From assembly GCA_023014485.1 (NCBI GenBank), contig JAJOZX010008807.1, positions 62,001 through 126,000 on the forward strand: 64,000 nt of DNA, in the 5' to 3' direction. The stretch's first letter is position 1. Each line of letters starts with the position of its first letter. Below are positions 31,985 through 42,895 of the stretch, in pieces. The notes under the pieces are model-generated. The model did no database searches. It had not been told where the DNA came from and saw only the letters and a list, made by a program, of their open reading frames with translations. The position numbers and the translations under genes were made by a program. The DNA comes from Bathynomus jamesi. Lineage: Eukaryota; Arthropoda; Malacostraca; Isopoda; Cirolanidae.

Positions 31985-32045
31985 TTCTTAAGTCATATTC
32001 TTAAGTCATATTCTTAAGTCATATTCTAAAGTCATATTCTAAGGT
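31985..32045. repeat. 14 bp minisatellite
   Basis: TTCTTAAGTCATA units, four to five copies, beside a B-box-like GGATCGAACCCGGG at about 31901. Confidence 0.75.
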
Positions 32046-32233
32046 CACATTTAACCAAAACTAACAAAAAGTGTCCAAACGGAATGTCCGTTAAACTTTA
32101 TAGAAACTTTTAGCACGGATAAAGTAGCTGTAAAGTAGAGTACTTTGAAATACTTAACGCCAAATTTAACACGAAACAGCAAAGCATATATATATATATA
32201 TATATATAATATATATATATATATATACACACA

Positions 32234-33585
32234 CCGGGTGGGCCAAAAAACTTATTATCCAACTTTTGAAAAAGTATTGTGGCTCACCCTGTATATTGAT
32301 CTTAATGCTGAGGCCATATGTTGTACCCATACTTTTACTCTTTCAAACGCTGGCTTTGAATCTTGATTCAACGGCCTAGGAGTTGAGGTACAGGCTCACA
32401 ACTGGAGGGAGGCATCAGAATATGGTGCTCAATTGAAAGGCAGTCAAAGTCAGCAACTGATACTTTCAGATGACAGTCAGTTTCTCCATAAATAAATAAT
32501 TTTCCTAATTTTTACACAAAATAATTAATTTATTTTCTTTATTATTTCAGACCATCATTCTGCTATAGTTGGTGAATAAGTTATAACTTAATGAAATACT
32601 CTTTGGAAGATGAAGCATTGATATTGAACCTGCGTAAGGAGAAACACTGGGGTACAAAACGAATGAAGAAAGTGTTTCCAAATAAACGGTAGACGATACC
32701 TGGACTTCAATATCTCTTAAAGAAAATCGATATCACAGGGTCGACCAAACGAAAAGAAGGCTGTGGAAGGCCAAAAACATCACGTACTGAAGAAAATATT
32801 GACACGGTTTCATCCATAATATGCAGTCAAGAAGAACGGCCCAACACCCACAAGTCTGTTAGAGAAATTTCAGAAACTATTGGTATTTCTCGCTCTAGTG
32901 TTCGTCGTATAGTAAAAGATGATCTGCGTCTTAAATGTTTTGAAAGAGTCGAAGTTCATAAGCTCTCTGCATCCAATAAGCGAGCAAGAGTTGAAAAATG
33001 TCGTGCTCTGTTAGATCGATTCCCACACAGAGAAGTGTCGAAAATATGGTTCAGCGACGAGAAGACCTTTACGGTTGCTTCAACAATAAACACAAAATGA
33101 CCGAGTTTATGGAAGACAGGACAAAAAACCTATTAGTCTAGATCGACTTTGCAGGGAACATCCGCATTTTTCTCAAAAAGTCATCATTTCCATCTTTATT
33201 TCAAAATTAAGGAAGTCAGAGATTGTTTTTGTTGATCAAAATGCCAAAATCACTACTGCTTATTACCAAGAAAAAATCCTTGATGCGGTACTGCCGTCGA
33301 TAAGGGAGAAGTCAAGGTTGCAAGCGTGCATTGATAATGGAGGAGGGCACATTCCGCATAATCTTGGACTCAATTAGGTAACTGTATAGAAACACAAAGT
33401 TTTTCTACCCGTCCCTGTATAACAGCGAATTACAAAATAATGGTTACAGTTAGCAAAAATCCAACTTCAACACAAGATAGACCATGAAATTCTATTCAGA
33501 ATACATATATTGATTGTACAAATAACATTTGATAAAGGTAAAATTATATTGTTCAAAATCAGGGTAATAGTTTTTTGGGCCTACC

Positions 33586-33588
<3 letters not shown>
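32234..33588 (+). mobile_element. mariner-like transposon, GGGCCAAAAAA-type ends, 1.36 kb
   Basis: The left end CCGGGTGGGCCAAAAAACT and inverted right end AGTTTTTTGGGCCTACCCTG match over about 20 bp. A second GGCTCACCCTGTA at about 32282-32294 suggests that a small unit lies within the left end. One plus-strand transposase remnant is present. Same family as 42896-44477. Confidence 0.7.
32591..33378 (+). pseudogene. mariner-like transposase (probably DD37D group), nonsense and frameshift
   Basis: ATG at 32591 reads MKYSLEDEALILNLRKEKHW and GTKRMKKVFPNKR, stop (W expected), TIPGLQYLLKKID. Then GCGRPKTSRTEENIDTVSS, the HTH VREISETIGISRSSVRRIVK and FSDEKTFTV (Asp 1). Further on DQNAKITTAYYQEKILDAVL and ACIDNGGGHIP correspond to the region up to the second Asp, which reads DNGGG; the third catalytic region is lost. 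Splice-acceptor-like TTTATTATTTCAG lies at 32538-32550. Confidence 0.75.
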
Positions 33589-33642
<54 letters not shown>

Positions 33643-34009
33643 AATCCATTATAGATACGTTAAAATTGAAGATTTTAGGGCTCACAGGTATATTTGAAGT
33701 GAAATCTAGTTGGGAAAAAGTTTCCTGTTTGAGAATCCTCGGTATTTATAAAGCCTTGAAGAGTTTAACTTGTCACAAAGTTTGGAAATTTTCGGCTAAA
33801 TATTTTGTCCCGAGGCAAATCTTACAATCGGTCAGTTGTGATTCAACTTTGTTCCGTTTGATATTTTTTTTAAAAACTCAAAATTTTGATTCTAGTCCTC
33901 AAATAGTTTTGGTTCCAAAAGTACATAAATGTTTGTGTATATATATATTATATATATATATATTATATATGGGATGAATTTCACAATAAAACACGTGAAA
34001 TGAATAAAT
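33589..34009. other. TA array and unassigned AT-rich DNA
   Basis: A (TA)n array at 33589-33640 is followed by an open frame reading LKILGLTGIFEVKSSWEKVS and onward to about 33930. I recognise no domain in it, and a TA array ends it. Function unknown; it may be chance. Confidence 0.4.
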
Positions 34010-34140
34010 GCTGCAAACCCACAAGGAAAAAGAAAAACGATTCCAAGGCCTTTCGTGTATTCAAAGCTACACCTGACGAGGTGTAGCTTTGAATACACGA
34101 AAGGCCTTGGAATCGTTTTCTTTTTCCTTGTGGGTTTGCA

Positions 34141-34143
<3 letters not shown>
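34010..34143. repeat. perfect long palindrome of a PLE-type end
   Basis: ACCCACAAGGAAAAAG..CGATTCCAAGGCCTTTCGTG runs to the centre CACCTGACGAGGTG (about 34070-34083) and returns as its complement to 34143. The core CTGACGA...ACACGAAAGGCCT resembles a hammerhead with a loop-free AGGCCT stem III. It comes from a PLE family different from the GCGCTT one. Confidence 0.8.
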
Positions 34144-34185
<42 letters not shown>

Positions 34186-35451
34186 CAGGGGTTAGACAAA
34201 ATAATATGAACACCCGCCGATTTCACCGGTTATCTTTACGGACTGCTCAGACACAAAGTAAACGGTCAAATGACTGGCAAACCTATTTAAATGCGTAACA
34301 GAGAGTGTATACGTCATGTTATAACCCTCACGTTGTTTTTACAGATCTGAGTGAATTATGAATTAGCAGTTATGAAAGACCTGTCAGACTTCCAAAAAGG
34401 GCAAATTGTCGGAGCGCGGATGGCTGGTGCATCGGTGACGAAAACCGCTCAGATGTTCAATGTATCCAGAGGAACTGTCTCTATGGTCATGTCTGCATAC
34501 CAAAACCATGGAAAGACAAGCACCGACAAATGCAATAGTGGACACAAGAAGAAACTGTGTGATCGAGACCGCCGGGTGCTAAAGCGCATTGTGACAAAGA
34601 ACCATAAGACCACAGCTCCAAAAGTGACTGCAGAGCTTAACCAGCATCTTGCAAGCCCGGTATCAACCAGAACTGTACGTCGCGAGCTCCATGGAGCTGG
34701 ATACCATGGGAGGGCTGCAATTGCCAAACCCTTCCTTTCGCACATCAACATTGAGCGGCGCAGAAAATGGTGTAATGACCGTAAGAATTGGTCAATGGAC
34801 CGGTGGAAGAATGTAGTCTACTCCGACGAATCCTCCTTTACGCTATTTCCATGTTCCGGTCGAGTTTACGTCTGGAGACAGCCTAAAGATGCTTATGACC
34901 TCGACTGCCTGACCCCAACCGTTAAGCATGGAGGCGGATCTGTGATGGTTTGGGCAGCAATATCGTGGAATACTCTTGGCCCAGCTGTAGTACTGCATGG
35001 TAGGGTTAACGCCCAGGTCTATCTGTCAATATTGGCTGACCAGGTCCATCCCATGGTCCAAACGCTGTTTCCCAATGGCGGCGCCGTCTTCCAGGATGAT
35101 AATGCACCAATCCACACAGCTGGGGTCGTTAAAAACTGGTTTGAAGAGCATGTTAGTGAAGTAGAACGCTTGGATTGGCCTCCACAATCCCCGGATCTTA
35201 ACATTATCGAGCATCTGTGGTGTCAGTTGGAGCAGCAGGTCAGAAGCCGATTCCCACCGCCGGCGTCTTTGGAAGAACTGGAGCAGGGTTTGCTCGAAGA
35301 ATGGCTCAGGATTCCTCTAGCCACTGTCCAAAAGCTGTATGAATCAATTCCCCGACGCATTGCAGCTGTTTTGCCGCTAAAGGAGGACCAACTCCATATT
35401 AAGAATAAAAACCGCCATTTATCAAGGTGTTCATATTATTTTATCCAACCC

Positions 35452-35454
<3 letters not shown>
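34186..35454 (+). mobile_element. Tc1-like transposon, nearly intact, 1269 bp (DD36E)
   Basis: Ends CAGGGGTTAGACAAAATAAT and its inverted partner ATTATTTTATCCAACCCCTG match over about 29 bp (to ATGAACACC) with two differences. TA flanks at 34184-34185 and 35455-35456 adjoin TA arrays. It encodes one transposase. Best-preserved element in the window and likely young. Confidence 0.93.
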
Positions 35455-35511
<57 letters not shown>

Positions 35512-35517
35512 GACTGA
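34372..35517 (+). CDS. Tc1-like transposase, DD36E spacing, altered C-terminus
   Basis: ATG at 34372 (MKDLSDFQKGQIVG), preceded by TTGTTTTTACAG at 34333-34344. The paired HTH covers residues 1-105 (NVSRGTVSMVM; HLASPVSTRTVRREL). Catalytic residues: D152 in YSDESS, D243 in QDDNAPIH, E280 in LNIIEHLW. I count 36 residues between D243 and E280, the spacing of the DD36E (Incomer) group, rather than the usual 34. A one-base change near codon 335 (VLPLKEDQL) shifts the frame. The expected KGGPTPY-stop is present in the next frame, so the reading frame instead runs through the 3' terminal repeat into the TA array and ends in poly(YI) at 35517. The catalytic core looks intact; activity with the new tail is uncertain. 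Confidence 0.9.
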
Positions 35518-35550
35518 ACTCAGAATGGTCCCCTGAGGCTCCTTCATGAT

Positions 35551-35620
35551 ACACACAGACTGTGCATGGAACGAGGAACTCTTCTGGGAAAATTAAATCC
35601 ACTATAGTCCAAATAAGTAA
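35551..35620 (+). repeat. 70 bp dispersed repeat, copy 2
   Basis: Partner of 17511-17580. Just before it, TGAACTCAGAATGGTCCCCT (35513-35537) also occurs near 50661-50683. Confidence 0.75.
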
Positions 35621-36272
<652 letters not shown>

Positions 36273-36364
36273 CCTTTAAGCCCTGAATTTTTTGTAGGGT
36301 TAAGTTATGAATGCTTGGATTTGAAACGTTAGCAATTTGTACCTTCAGTCCTCAAAGGATTAAA
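36273..36364. mobile_element. 92 bp MITE-like repeat with TTAA-type ends
   Basis: TTAACCCTTTAAGCCCTGAA faces CAGTCCTCAAAGGATTAA as imperfect inverted repeats. The TTAA edges fit a piggyBac-type MITE. Tentative. Confidence 0.45.
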
Positions 36365-36756
36365 TTTTTTTACATTTTCTGTTCACTGTTTTAATTCACT
36401 TTTTTAAACTTTATATTATTTGTCTGAGGTTACATCAAGGTCAAAGGAATTTATTGATTATATGATAGTGAATTATTATAAATGAGTCTGTGTGTATACT
36501 ACGTAATTCCTAAAAAAAAAAAAAAATTTGGTGTTTAAATTCAGTGTAAGTAAACTGCCTGCAATAGTTTTCGAAAATTTAATTTTGTAGAGCATTTGTT
36601 ATTTTAGTATAAAGTCTCGGGGAAAAATGTTCGCCTATAAAAACATAAATTTCTTGAAAACATAAAAAATACTAATCACTTTTGTTTTTTTTAAATTAGT
36701 TTACTGTCACTAAAATATACGAACAAATACAGAATATTACCAATTATGATTTTTTT

Positions 36757-37400
36757 ATGGTTTTTAGAAATTTTACGTTTCCGAAATCGTACATATATTT
36801 TAACGTGTATTTGTGCAATAGATATCAATTTATATCACTAAATAATGCCTTTTCAGCTAAACCTTTTGTAAAATATGATGTACCCCAGGGCTCATTCTTG
36901 GATCCACCTTTATTTTTATTGTATGCAAGTAACGTTTTACGCTCTTCTGTTATACTTAATTTCATAATGTTTGCAGATACAACCGTGTCTTTTTCTTGCG
37001 GCTAAAGACATCTAAGAAACGTAATTTACCAAAGTTGTGAAGTGGTTCACCGCTAATAAAATCCTTTTAAATATTATTAAAACAACTTTCATGATTTTTA
37101 ATAACCAACGAAATGTGTCGATCGATAATTGAATGTTGATGAAATCGCTGTAAGGAAGTGTACTGTAAAGAAATTTTTTGAAATCTTGGTGTTATGTTGG
37201 ACAAGCACTTGCAATGGAAGGACCATATAAATTATAACTCTAGGAGGTTTCTAGGAGTGTTCCTATAATGTTTAAACTTAGAGTCCTAGAGTCCTTAAGC
37301 AGGTTTTATTAACTCCGGATCGTGCTCTTGTTCTTCCTTATATGAAATACCTTACATGGACTAATTTAATGCTTTAAATAGTATCTGTATTAGTAAAAAA
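36757..37400 (+). pseudogene. LINE reverse-transcriptase fragment
   Basis: The frame reads KYDVPQGSFLDPPLFLLYAS (motif GVPQGS.LGP.LF) then FIMFADTTVSF (the FADD box, changed to FADT). After frameshifts come VVKWFTANKILLN, EILGVMLDKHLQWKDHINYN and RALVLPYMKYLT. This is the palm-to-thumb order of Jockey/CR1-group LINEs. Neither end of the element was found. Confidence 0.75.
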
Positions 37401-38099
37401 AAAACAATTACGGTATTAGTTGATCCTAATTCTCATGATCGTTCAAGTGCATTCTTTGAAGAGTAAAAAATATTAAAGATCAAAGATATAATCAAATTGG
37501 TACATTTAACTTTAATTTATTAATATATGAACAAAATTATAAACTTACAGTGGATTTTGTAACTCATCAAGATTTTTATTCATACATATGTAGACTAGGA
37601 GCAATTAAAACCACTTTATTCCTCAATTTAGATTTTCTTCATTAAAACCCCCCGTAAAAAACCCTATTTTCATTGGATTGAAAATTATGAAAATGTTTTA
37701 CGAGTAAACAATATTTAAGAAAATGTTTAAAATATTACTAATATAGGCGAGTTTAAGAAAAACACAGTTGAAATCTTTCTTAATAAAAGGCGGATGATAC
37801 TTATAATAACTTGTATTAATATCATTCAAGAATAAGCGTAAATGCAATGTCGCTCGTTTGATTTCTTGACCTTAATTATAAATTCTCTATACTGTATCTA
37901 TATTTATATTAATTAATAATAATCACCATGAAATTAAATATTTAATTAAATTAATTAATACTTTTTACTCATTTCTAGTTTTTAATTTATATATTTTGAA
38001 CTAATTTCTCCTAATTAACTATAAGTTCTTTTACCATTAATTAATTAATATTATTTACTCTTGGTGATACTTATACGGTATATATATATATATATATAG
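37401..38099. other. AT-rich non-coding stretch
   Basis: No motif recognised; probably LINE-derived at its left edge. A short TA array lies at 38079-38098. Confidence 0.45.
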
Positions 38100-38907
38100 A
38101 GTCGAACCTGCTATAACGCGTGGTATTATAACGCGCGTTCGAAGTGCGATTTATTTTTTAACACCATGAAAATGTTATTATACGCTTAACTTTAAGTTAG
38201 GCGGTTTTTAAATAATAAAAAAAACCATAAAAATAGGGTACGTAAACTGTCGTAAACACACGCACACTCACAGGAATTAATGAACGATGAATTAACGCAG
38301 ACTGAAGAACAAAGAGCAGCGGAGGACTCGGAAAATGATGATGAATCAGAAGAAGAAACGGTACAACAGCTCACAGTAGCAAAACTGTCGGAAGCATTTT
38401 CTATAGATGATGTCCTCGCGCGAAACATCTCGCTGACAATGATCCCAATATGGAACGGAGCACCACATTCAACAGAAAATTAGGGGGGGTCTTCTCCGAT
38501 GCTACGAGGATATTTATTGGGAGAAAAAGAAGGAGGCACGACAGTCAACGCTAGATGCGTATTTTAAGAAGCCAGCTGCTACTACAACCCTCCAAGGTGA
38601 CGGAGAAGATGCTCTCGATGTACTTTAACATTTTTTTTAATTATGCATTTTACATTTATGTACGTTATTAAATATTATTTTGGCTCGTAATATTTGTTTT
38701 TTATCTATTTCGTATCAATATATTTTGGTAATAGGGGTTAAGCAATTAATAATACATTGACTTTAAGGGAAAAATAATTTGGCAAGAATGTATCCCCAAC
38801 TTATAACATTGTCCCTATGCCGAAAACGCGCATGTCATTGCGCGAGTTTGCATAACCCGCCGTTTTTCAGGAACGCATCCATCCCGCGCGGTATAGCAAG
38901 TCCGACT
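38100..38907 (+). mobile_element. Tigger/pogo-like transposon, internally deleted, 808 bp
   Basis: Ends AGTCGAACCTGCTATAACGC and inverted ...GCGGTATAGCAAGTCCGACT match over about 20 bp and are flanked by TA. The interior has only the C-terminal part of a transposase, so it is non-autonomous. Confidence 0.8.
38280..38627 (+). pseudogene. Tigger-like transposase C-terminus
   Basis: ELTQTEEQRAAEDSENDDES and EEETVQQLTVAKLSEAFS give the acidic region, then NMERSTTFNRKL. A GGGGGGG run at 38480-38486 shifts the frame, after which YWEKKKEARQSTLDAYFKKP and ALDVL-stop follow. The QSTLDAYFKK signature is the usual end of Tigger proteins. The HTH and DDD domains are absent. Confidence 0.8.
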
Positions 38908-38916
38908 ATATATATA

Positions 38917-39824
38917 CAGGGCGTCCCAAAACAATGTATACACACTTTAAATAATTATAAAGGCAGTGTTTATTAAAATACATTTCATTTTCAAAATGTA
39001 ATAGAATCTACAGACATTATTTAATTGTTTTGTCAACGCCTGTTTTCAAACTGACGTCCGTTCTGGTCCAGGCACTGCTGATAACGCGAAGCAATGGAAT
39101 CGCAAACATCACGAAACATTTCGTTTGATATTTGTGTGCATTCTCGTTCAATGGCTGCTCTCAATTCAGCGACTGGTGCAGGTTTTATAGCGTAGACTTT
39201 GTCTTTTAAGTATCCCCATAAAAAAAGTCTAGTGGTGTGAGGTCTGGTGAACGCGGAGGGTATTCTACGAAACCCCTTCGTCCAATCCACATCCACATCG
39301 TGCCAAGTACCACTCGCAATACTCCACTCTTCGGTCCGGATCATCATCATCTTCATTAATAGCATGGACTAATCTTGGAATGTAACTTTTCCATTGACAG
39401 CGCTTCAAAATGCGTTGGACAGACGATTCTGAAATTCCTACCTCACGACTCGCTTGCCGCACAGATTTCTTGGACTTTGGTGATACGTTTCCAGTACTCT
39501 TTCTTGCTTTGTGGGCTTGTCGATGTCCGTGGTCTTCCGGAACGCTTCTTGTGGACATTCTGAACAGTTCCATCGGCTTCAAACTTATCTCTAATTCGAG
39601 TGATGGTAAGTCGCGTTGGTGGATCTGTTTGAAACTCCCTCCTAAACTGTCTTTGCACTTCAACTGCGTTTTCACACTTCCAGTAGCATTTTAGAATGAA
39701 TTTCATTTGTTCAAAGCTTAGTCTGACTGCCATTATAATTCTAATGGTTTTAACTTGGAAAGAAAGAAACATCAATTGAGCTATCAGCTGTTAAAGTGTG
39801 TATACATTTTTTTGGGACGCCCTG
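38917..39824 (-). mobile_element. mariner-like transposon with catalytic core deleted, copy 1
   Basis: Ends CAGGGCGTCCCAAAACAATG and inverted ...TTTTTTTGGGACGCCCTG; the match continues through GTATACACACTTTAA. Length 908 bp. Copy 2 (53360-54264) shares the same internal deletion join. Flanked by TA. Confidence 0.9.
39033..39733 (-). pseudogene. DUF4817-type transposase lacking the central catalytic region
   Basis: ATG at 39733: [20 protein letters not shown], a DUF4817/HTH domain to [10 protein letters not shown], then in shifted frames [20 protein letters not shown] (second HTH), EYCEWYLA. It is joined directly to RCGCGLDEG, out of frame with [21 protein letters not shown]. The region with the first two catalytic Asp is missing. 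The C-terminus ends NGRQFENRR near 39033. Added indels break the reading frame compared with copy 2. Confidence 0.85.
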
Positions 39825-39890
39825 TATATATATATTAATCCTAAATACTTATGAAGTAAAAAATTTTATCTGTTAATTAGTTTGAGAGCC

Positions 39891-40020
39891 CAGTAAAGCC
39901 TGAAGCTCAAGGGGAAAATAATAAAAAAATTATTAACAGTCCAATTAATATTTGTACGTTTTACATAGAAATAATTGAAATAATTATAATATTTATTTTG
40001 ATCAATAAAGCAATAATAAC
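39891..40020 (+). mobile_element. LINE 3' UTR fragment, AGCCCAGTAAAGCCT family
   Basis: GAGCCCAGTAAAGCCTGAAG..CAAGGG recurs at 60233 (+) and 61690-61800 (-). The 61.6 kb copy ends in an AATTG pentamer run, as LINE tails do. No coding part is attached. Confidence 0.5.
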
Positions 40021-40136
40021 ACTTTTTGATATGTCCACCTGCGGTTAGTAAATAAGAGAAACTAAAAAGTAATATTTTTCTTTTTCTATCAATTATTGCA
40101 TAAAATCGAATTATAAACGTAAGCTACTCCCATTAA

Positions 40137-40307
40137 TCAGTCAGGTAGGCCAGAAACTAATTCAGCGCTCAGGCCAACTTATGCGGCCCATTCCTGTAAC
40201 TCCTCTATTATCATTACCAGCATCGTCAGGGTTCGAACCCCCGACCTCAATGTCTTTACTTCCCTTATGAGAGAAACGATGTTACTCATTGAGTTACAGA
40301 CGCTGGG
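40137..40307 (-). mobile_element. tRNA-derived SINE family A with 14 bp target duplication
   Basis: The minus strand carries CAGCGTCTGTAACTCAATGA, B box GGGGGTTCGAACCCTGA and body GGCCGCATAAGTTGGCCTGA. The flanks GCTACTCCCATTAA at 40123-40136 and 40308-40321 are identical, the mark of LINE-driven insertion. Confidence 0.92.
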
Positions 40308-40368
40308 GCTACTCCCATTAAGATTCATGGGTGGAGCGATTTCATCCATCGTCTTTGAACTTTTGTCT

Positions 40369-40437
40369 TGGCTCAGTGGTAGAACATCGAACTCACATTC
40401 CGACGGTCTTGGGGATCGAGTCCTGTGGGAGGAAGGA
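40369..40437 (+). mobile_element. tRNA-like SINE head, family D
   Basis: TGGCTCAGTGGTAGAACA (A box) and TTGGGGATCGAGTCCTG (B box) are 35 bp apart as in a tRNA. The 3' part TAAAATGTATCTGTCGACCC may be its body. Only copy recognised. Confidence 0.5.
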
Positions 40438-40693
40438 TAAAATTTGTGGATAAAATTCTTAAATTAAAATGTATCTGTCGACCCAGCAACAGGTATGGGT
40501 CCATAATTCAATCATTGGGTTCAATACCATGGGTGTATGGAGGAGGAGGAGGTGGTGGTTCCAGCCTCGATTAGAAATAAATCGAGACTTCTGAGGTGGC
40601 ACAGTGCTTATTCCGGCAATACTTAAGCAATGAGGAAACGAAATTCAAAGAAACGAGAGAGAATTCGGGAGAATATACACTTCCTTGATAATC

Positions 40694-41044
40694 TGTCACG
40701 AGGGCCAGGAACTGGCACAGCGCTCAGGCTAAACTGATGTGGCCCATTGTATCAAATCTCGGGTTATTATTTGAAGCATTGTCGGGAGTCGATAGATTAT
40801 CAAGATTAAGCGACGTTGGATCTGGAGAGTAGTTGGATGGGTGACCGTCCCAGATAATGTAGCATCCTGTGAGTCGGATCCCACGTAAAACTGCAGGTCC
40901 CTTTTATCATATGACCTTAGATGTTGAGAAGGCTGTTAAAGAACCCACAAAACATACTCATCGGGAGTCGAACTCCCGATCTCACTGTCGTCATTTCGAT
41001 TATAGGGAAACGGTGTTACCACTGAACTATACGACGCTGGTCAC
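40694..41044 (-). mobile_element. SINE family A interrupted by the 5S-derived SINE
   Basis: 40694-40792 and 40961-41044 together form one minus-strand family A SINE (GGGAGTTCGACTCCCGAT B box near 40972, AACACCGTTTCCC near 41009). The insert 40793-40960 splits it. Confidence 0.8.
40793..40960 (+). mobile_element. 5S-rRNA-derived SINE with 11 bp target duplication
   Basis: TCAAGATTAAGCGACGTTGG and GTAGTTGGATGGGTGACCGT reproduce the 5S rRNA internal promoter (family: ATTAAGCAACGTCGG, ACTTGGATGGGTGACCGC). It lacks the first 40 or so bases of 5S. Then AGTCGGATCCCACG..AAACTGCAGGTC, also seen in family B, and the tail CATATGACCTTAGATGTTGA. The target duplication TCGGGAGTCGA lies at 40782-40792 and 40961-40971. 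Transcribed by RNA polymerase III if active (inference). Confidence 0.85.
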
Positions 41045-41443
41045 CCTTCTGATAACTTATTTTCTTCTCCGTGGAGACAACTGATGTTGGTCATAACCTC
41101 ATGACGGGTCTAGTAGGTTCTTGCCCTTAGACAAAATTTCCCGTATCAACTACATCAGATGTTGGACCTGTACAGTCAACTACAAAAGTCGAGGTACACT
41201 GTACCTCAAAATATGTCCAAGTGTATAATCCCGATTTTGATACCCATGGTACATAACAAAAAACGAAAGAAAGCAAAACCCTGCCTGACGCTAGTGAAAA
41301 CCTCACTTTCGTAAACAGTAATGAGGTAGTACATTCCTAACCTGAAAACCAATTCTATAAAACACTTTTTGTGATGAATCTCAGGATATAAAATTAAGGT
41401 AAATAAAATCTTAAAAACAACAACCAACCTCTCTTCCACTGAT
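41045..41443. other. non-coding stretch
   Basis: Open frames show no domain; nothing recognised. Confidence 0.45.
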
Positions 41444-41451
41444 AAATAAAA

Positions 41452-41632
41452 CAGTGGTTCCCAACCTTTTTTACGGCAACGCCCCCTTATGTCCATCAAT
41501 ATTTGCTGGTGTCCCCCCATAAAGATAATAATATAACAGGATACGTGATGAGTGATTTATTAATAGAAGGTAACAATTTTACAGTTTCCTACAGCCCACT
41601 GGGGGGCGTAGCGCCCACGTTGGGAACCACTG
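41452..41632. mobile_element. hAT MITE, 181 bp, with 8 bp target duplication
   Basis: Ends CAGTGGTTCCCAAC and GTTGGGAACCACTG. Duplication AAATAAAA at 41444-41451 and 41633-41640. Interior GCAACGCCCCC and GGGGGGCGTAGCG, no coding capacity. Related to the MITE at 6592-6816 by its ends. Confidence 0.93.
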
Positions 41633-41920
41633 AAATAAAAGAACAACTGAATTGGGAGTTCTCAACATCAATTCAAGAATAATACATGTATATTAAAACT
41701 GACGATAAAAGCTTCTTACAAAAAAACCGTAAGAATGACAATAAAGGTTTCTTCAAGAAAGAATAGGATAAAGAATAATCTCTCATTCTTATGGATTTCA
41801 AAACTCAGCTGATAAATGCGAGATAAGGTTGACTCTTCCGCCTTCAGGAGTTGAAGGCATTATTCTCATATTGCATAGTTGAATCTTAGTTACTGCGTAC
41901 ACAGGTTATCGAATTGTCGC

Positions 41921-42107
41921 CAGCGCTAGTAGCTGAGTGGGTAACACCGTTTCCCTATAAGCGAAGCGAAAGTATTGAGGACGAGGGTTCGAATACCACC
42001 ACCCGAGGATACTGGTAATAATCGCTAGGAGTTGGAGCAACGAGCCGCATTGGTTGGCCTGAGCTATGTGCCAGTTTCTAGCCCTCCTCAGTTATTATTA
42101 TTATTAT
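41921..42107 (+). mobile_element. tRNA-derived SINE family A, good copy
   Basis: A box TAGCTGAGTGGGTAACACCG, B box GAGGGTTCGAATACC, body GGCCTGAGC.ATGTGCCAG, and a (TTA)n end. The best reference copy for the family in this window. Confidence 0.88.
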
Positions 42108-42895
42108 GATTGAACTGTCACTGACAGGTACATACATACAATCGACCACAAAAACCCTGTTGAGTGATAAATACGGTAAGGAACATAAATATCCGCAACA
42201 AGATTTTTTGAAACGACTGTAAATATATATAAATAAAATCATATATATATATATATATACACACAAACACGCAGTTGGCCATGTAGGATGCATATAGGTC
42301 CTCCGATATTATTCAAGCTGTTTTAAACCTATAACTAAGATTAGTGAATATAAAAATGTCATGAACATACGACATGGGGAAAAATTATTAGCGCCAAAAT
42401 ATGCTCACTTTTACACTTTGCATCTGTGCACATTTAAGACCCATTACAATACGCACACGTGTATATGAAAATTATGCGCACATTAGGTATTTAATTTTGT
42501 ACGTACATGTTTGTTGTACTCGGAAGGTTTACGTTATGTAAATACACACACACACACACACACACACACGTGTGTGTATACATATATGTATATATGCGTG
42601 TGTGTGTGTGTGTGTGTGTGCATGTGTGTGCGTGTGTGTACATACGTGTGTACGTGTGTAAAGGTTTAAGGATTTATAGATCAATGAAACGTAATCACAT
42701 ATTGATTATATCATATTTCGTGTAGATGTGAGCCATGTTTACACTTCTCATGTACGCGCTTAACGTTCGTATATATTTACGATACACTATGTGTACTTAC
42801 AAATAGTTTACACATTTACGTAAGAATACATAAGAAATTGTAGTGCAAACATTTGATTTATTTCTAAATTTCATGTACTAAATATACTGTATAAA
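42108..42895. other. non-coding stretch with CA/TG and TA repeats
   Basis: CA/TG-type repeats at 42545-42660 yield His/Val-rich frames that are not genes. A TA run lies at 42240-42260. Confidence 0.5.

Noticed and set aside
33640..33977. Novel protein-coding gene
   Set aside because: A single open frame between TA arrays with no domain, start context or repeat of the sequence; chance is the simpler explanation.
40793..40960. True 5S rRNA gene
   Set aside because: The first third of 5S is missing, a SINE body follows and target duplications flank it.
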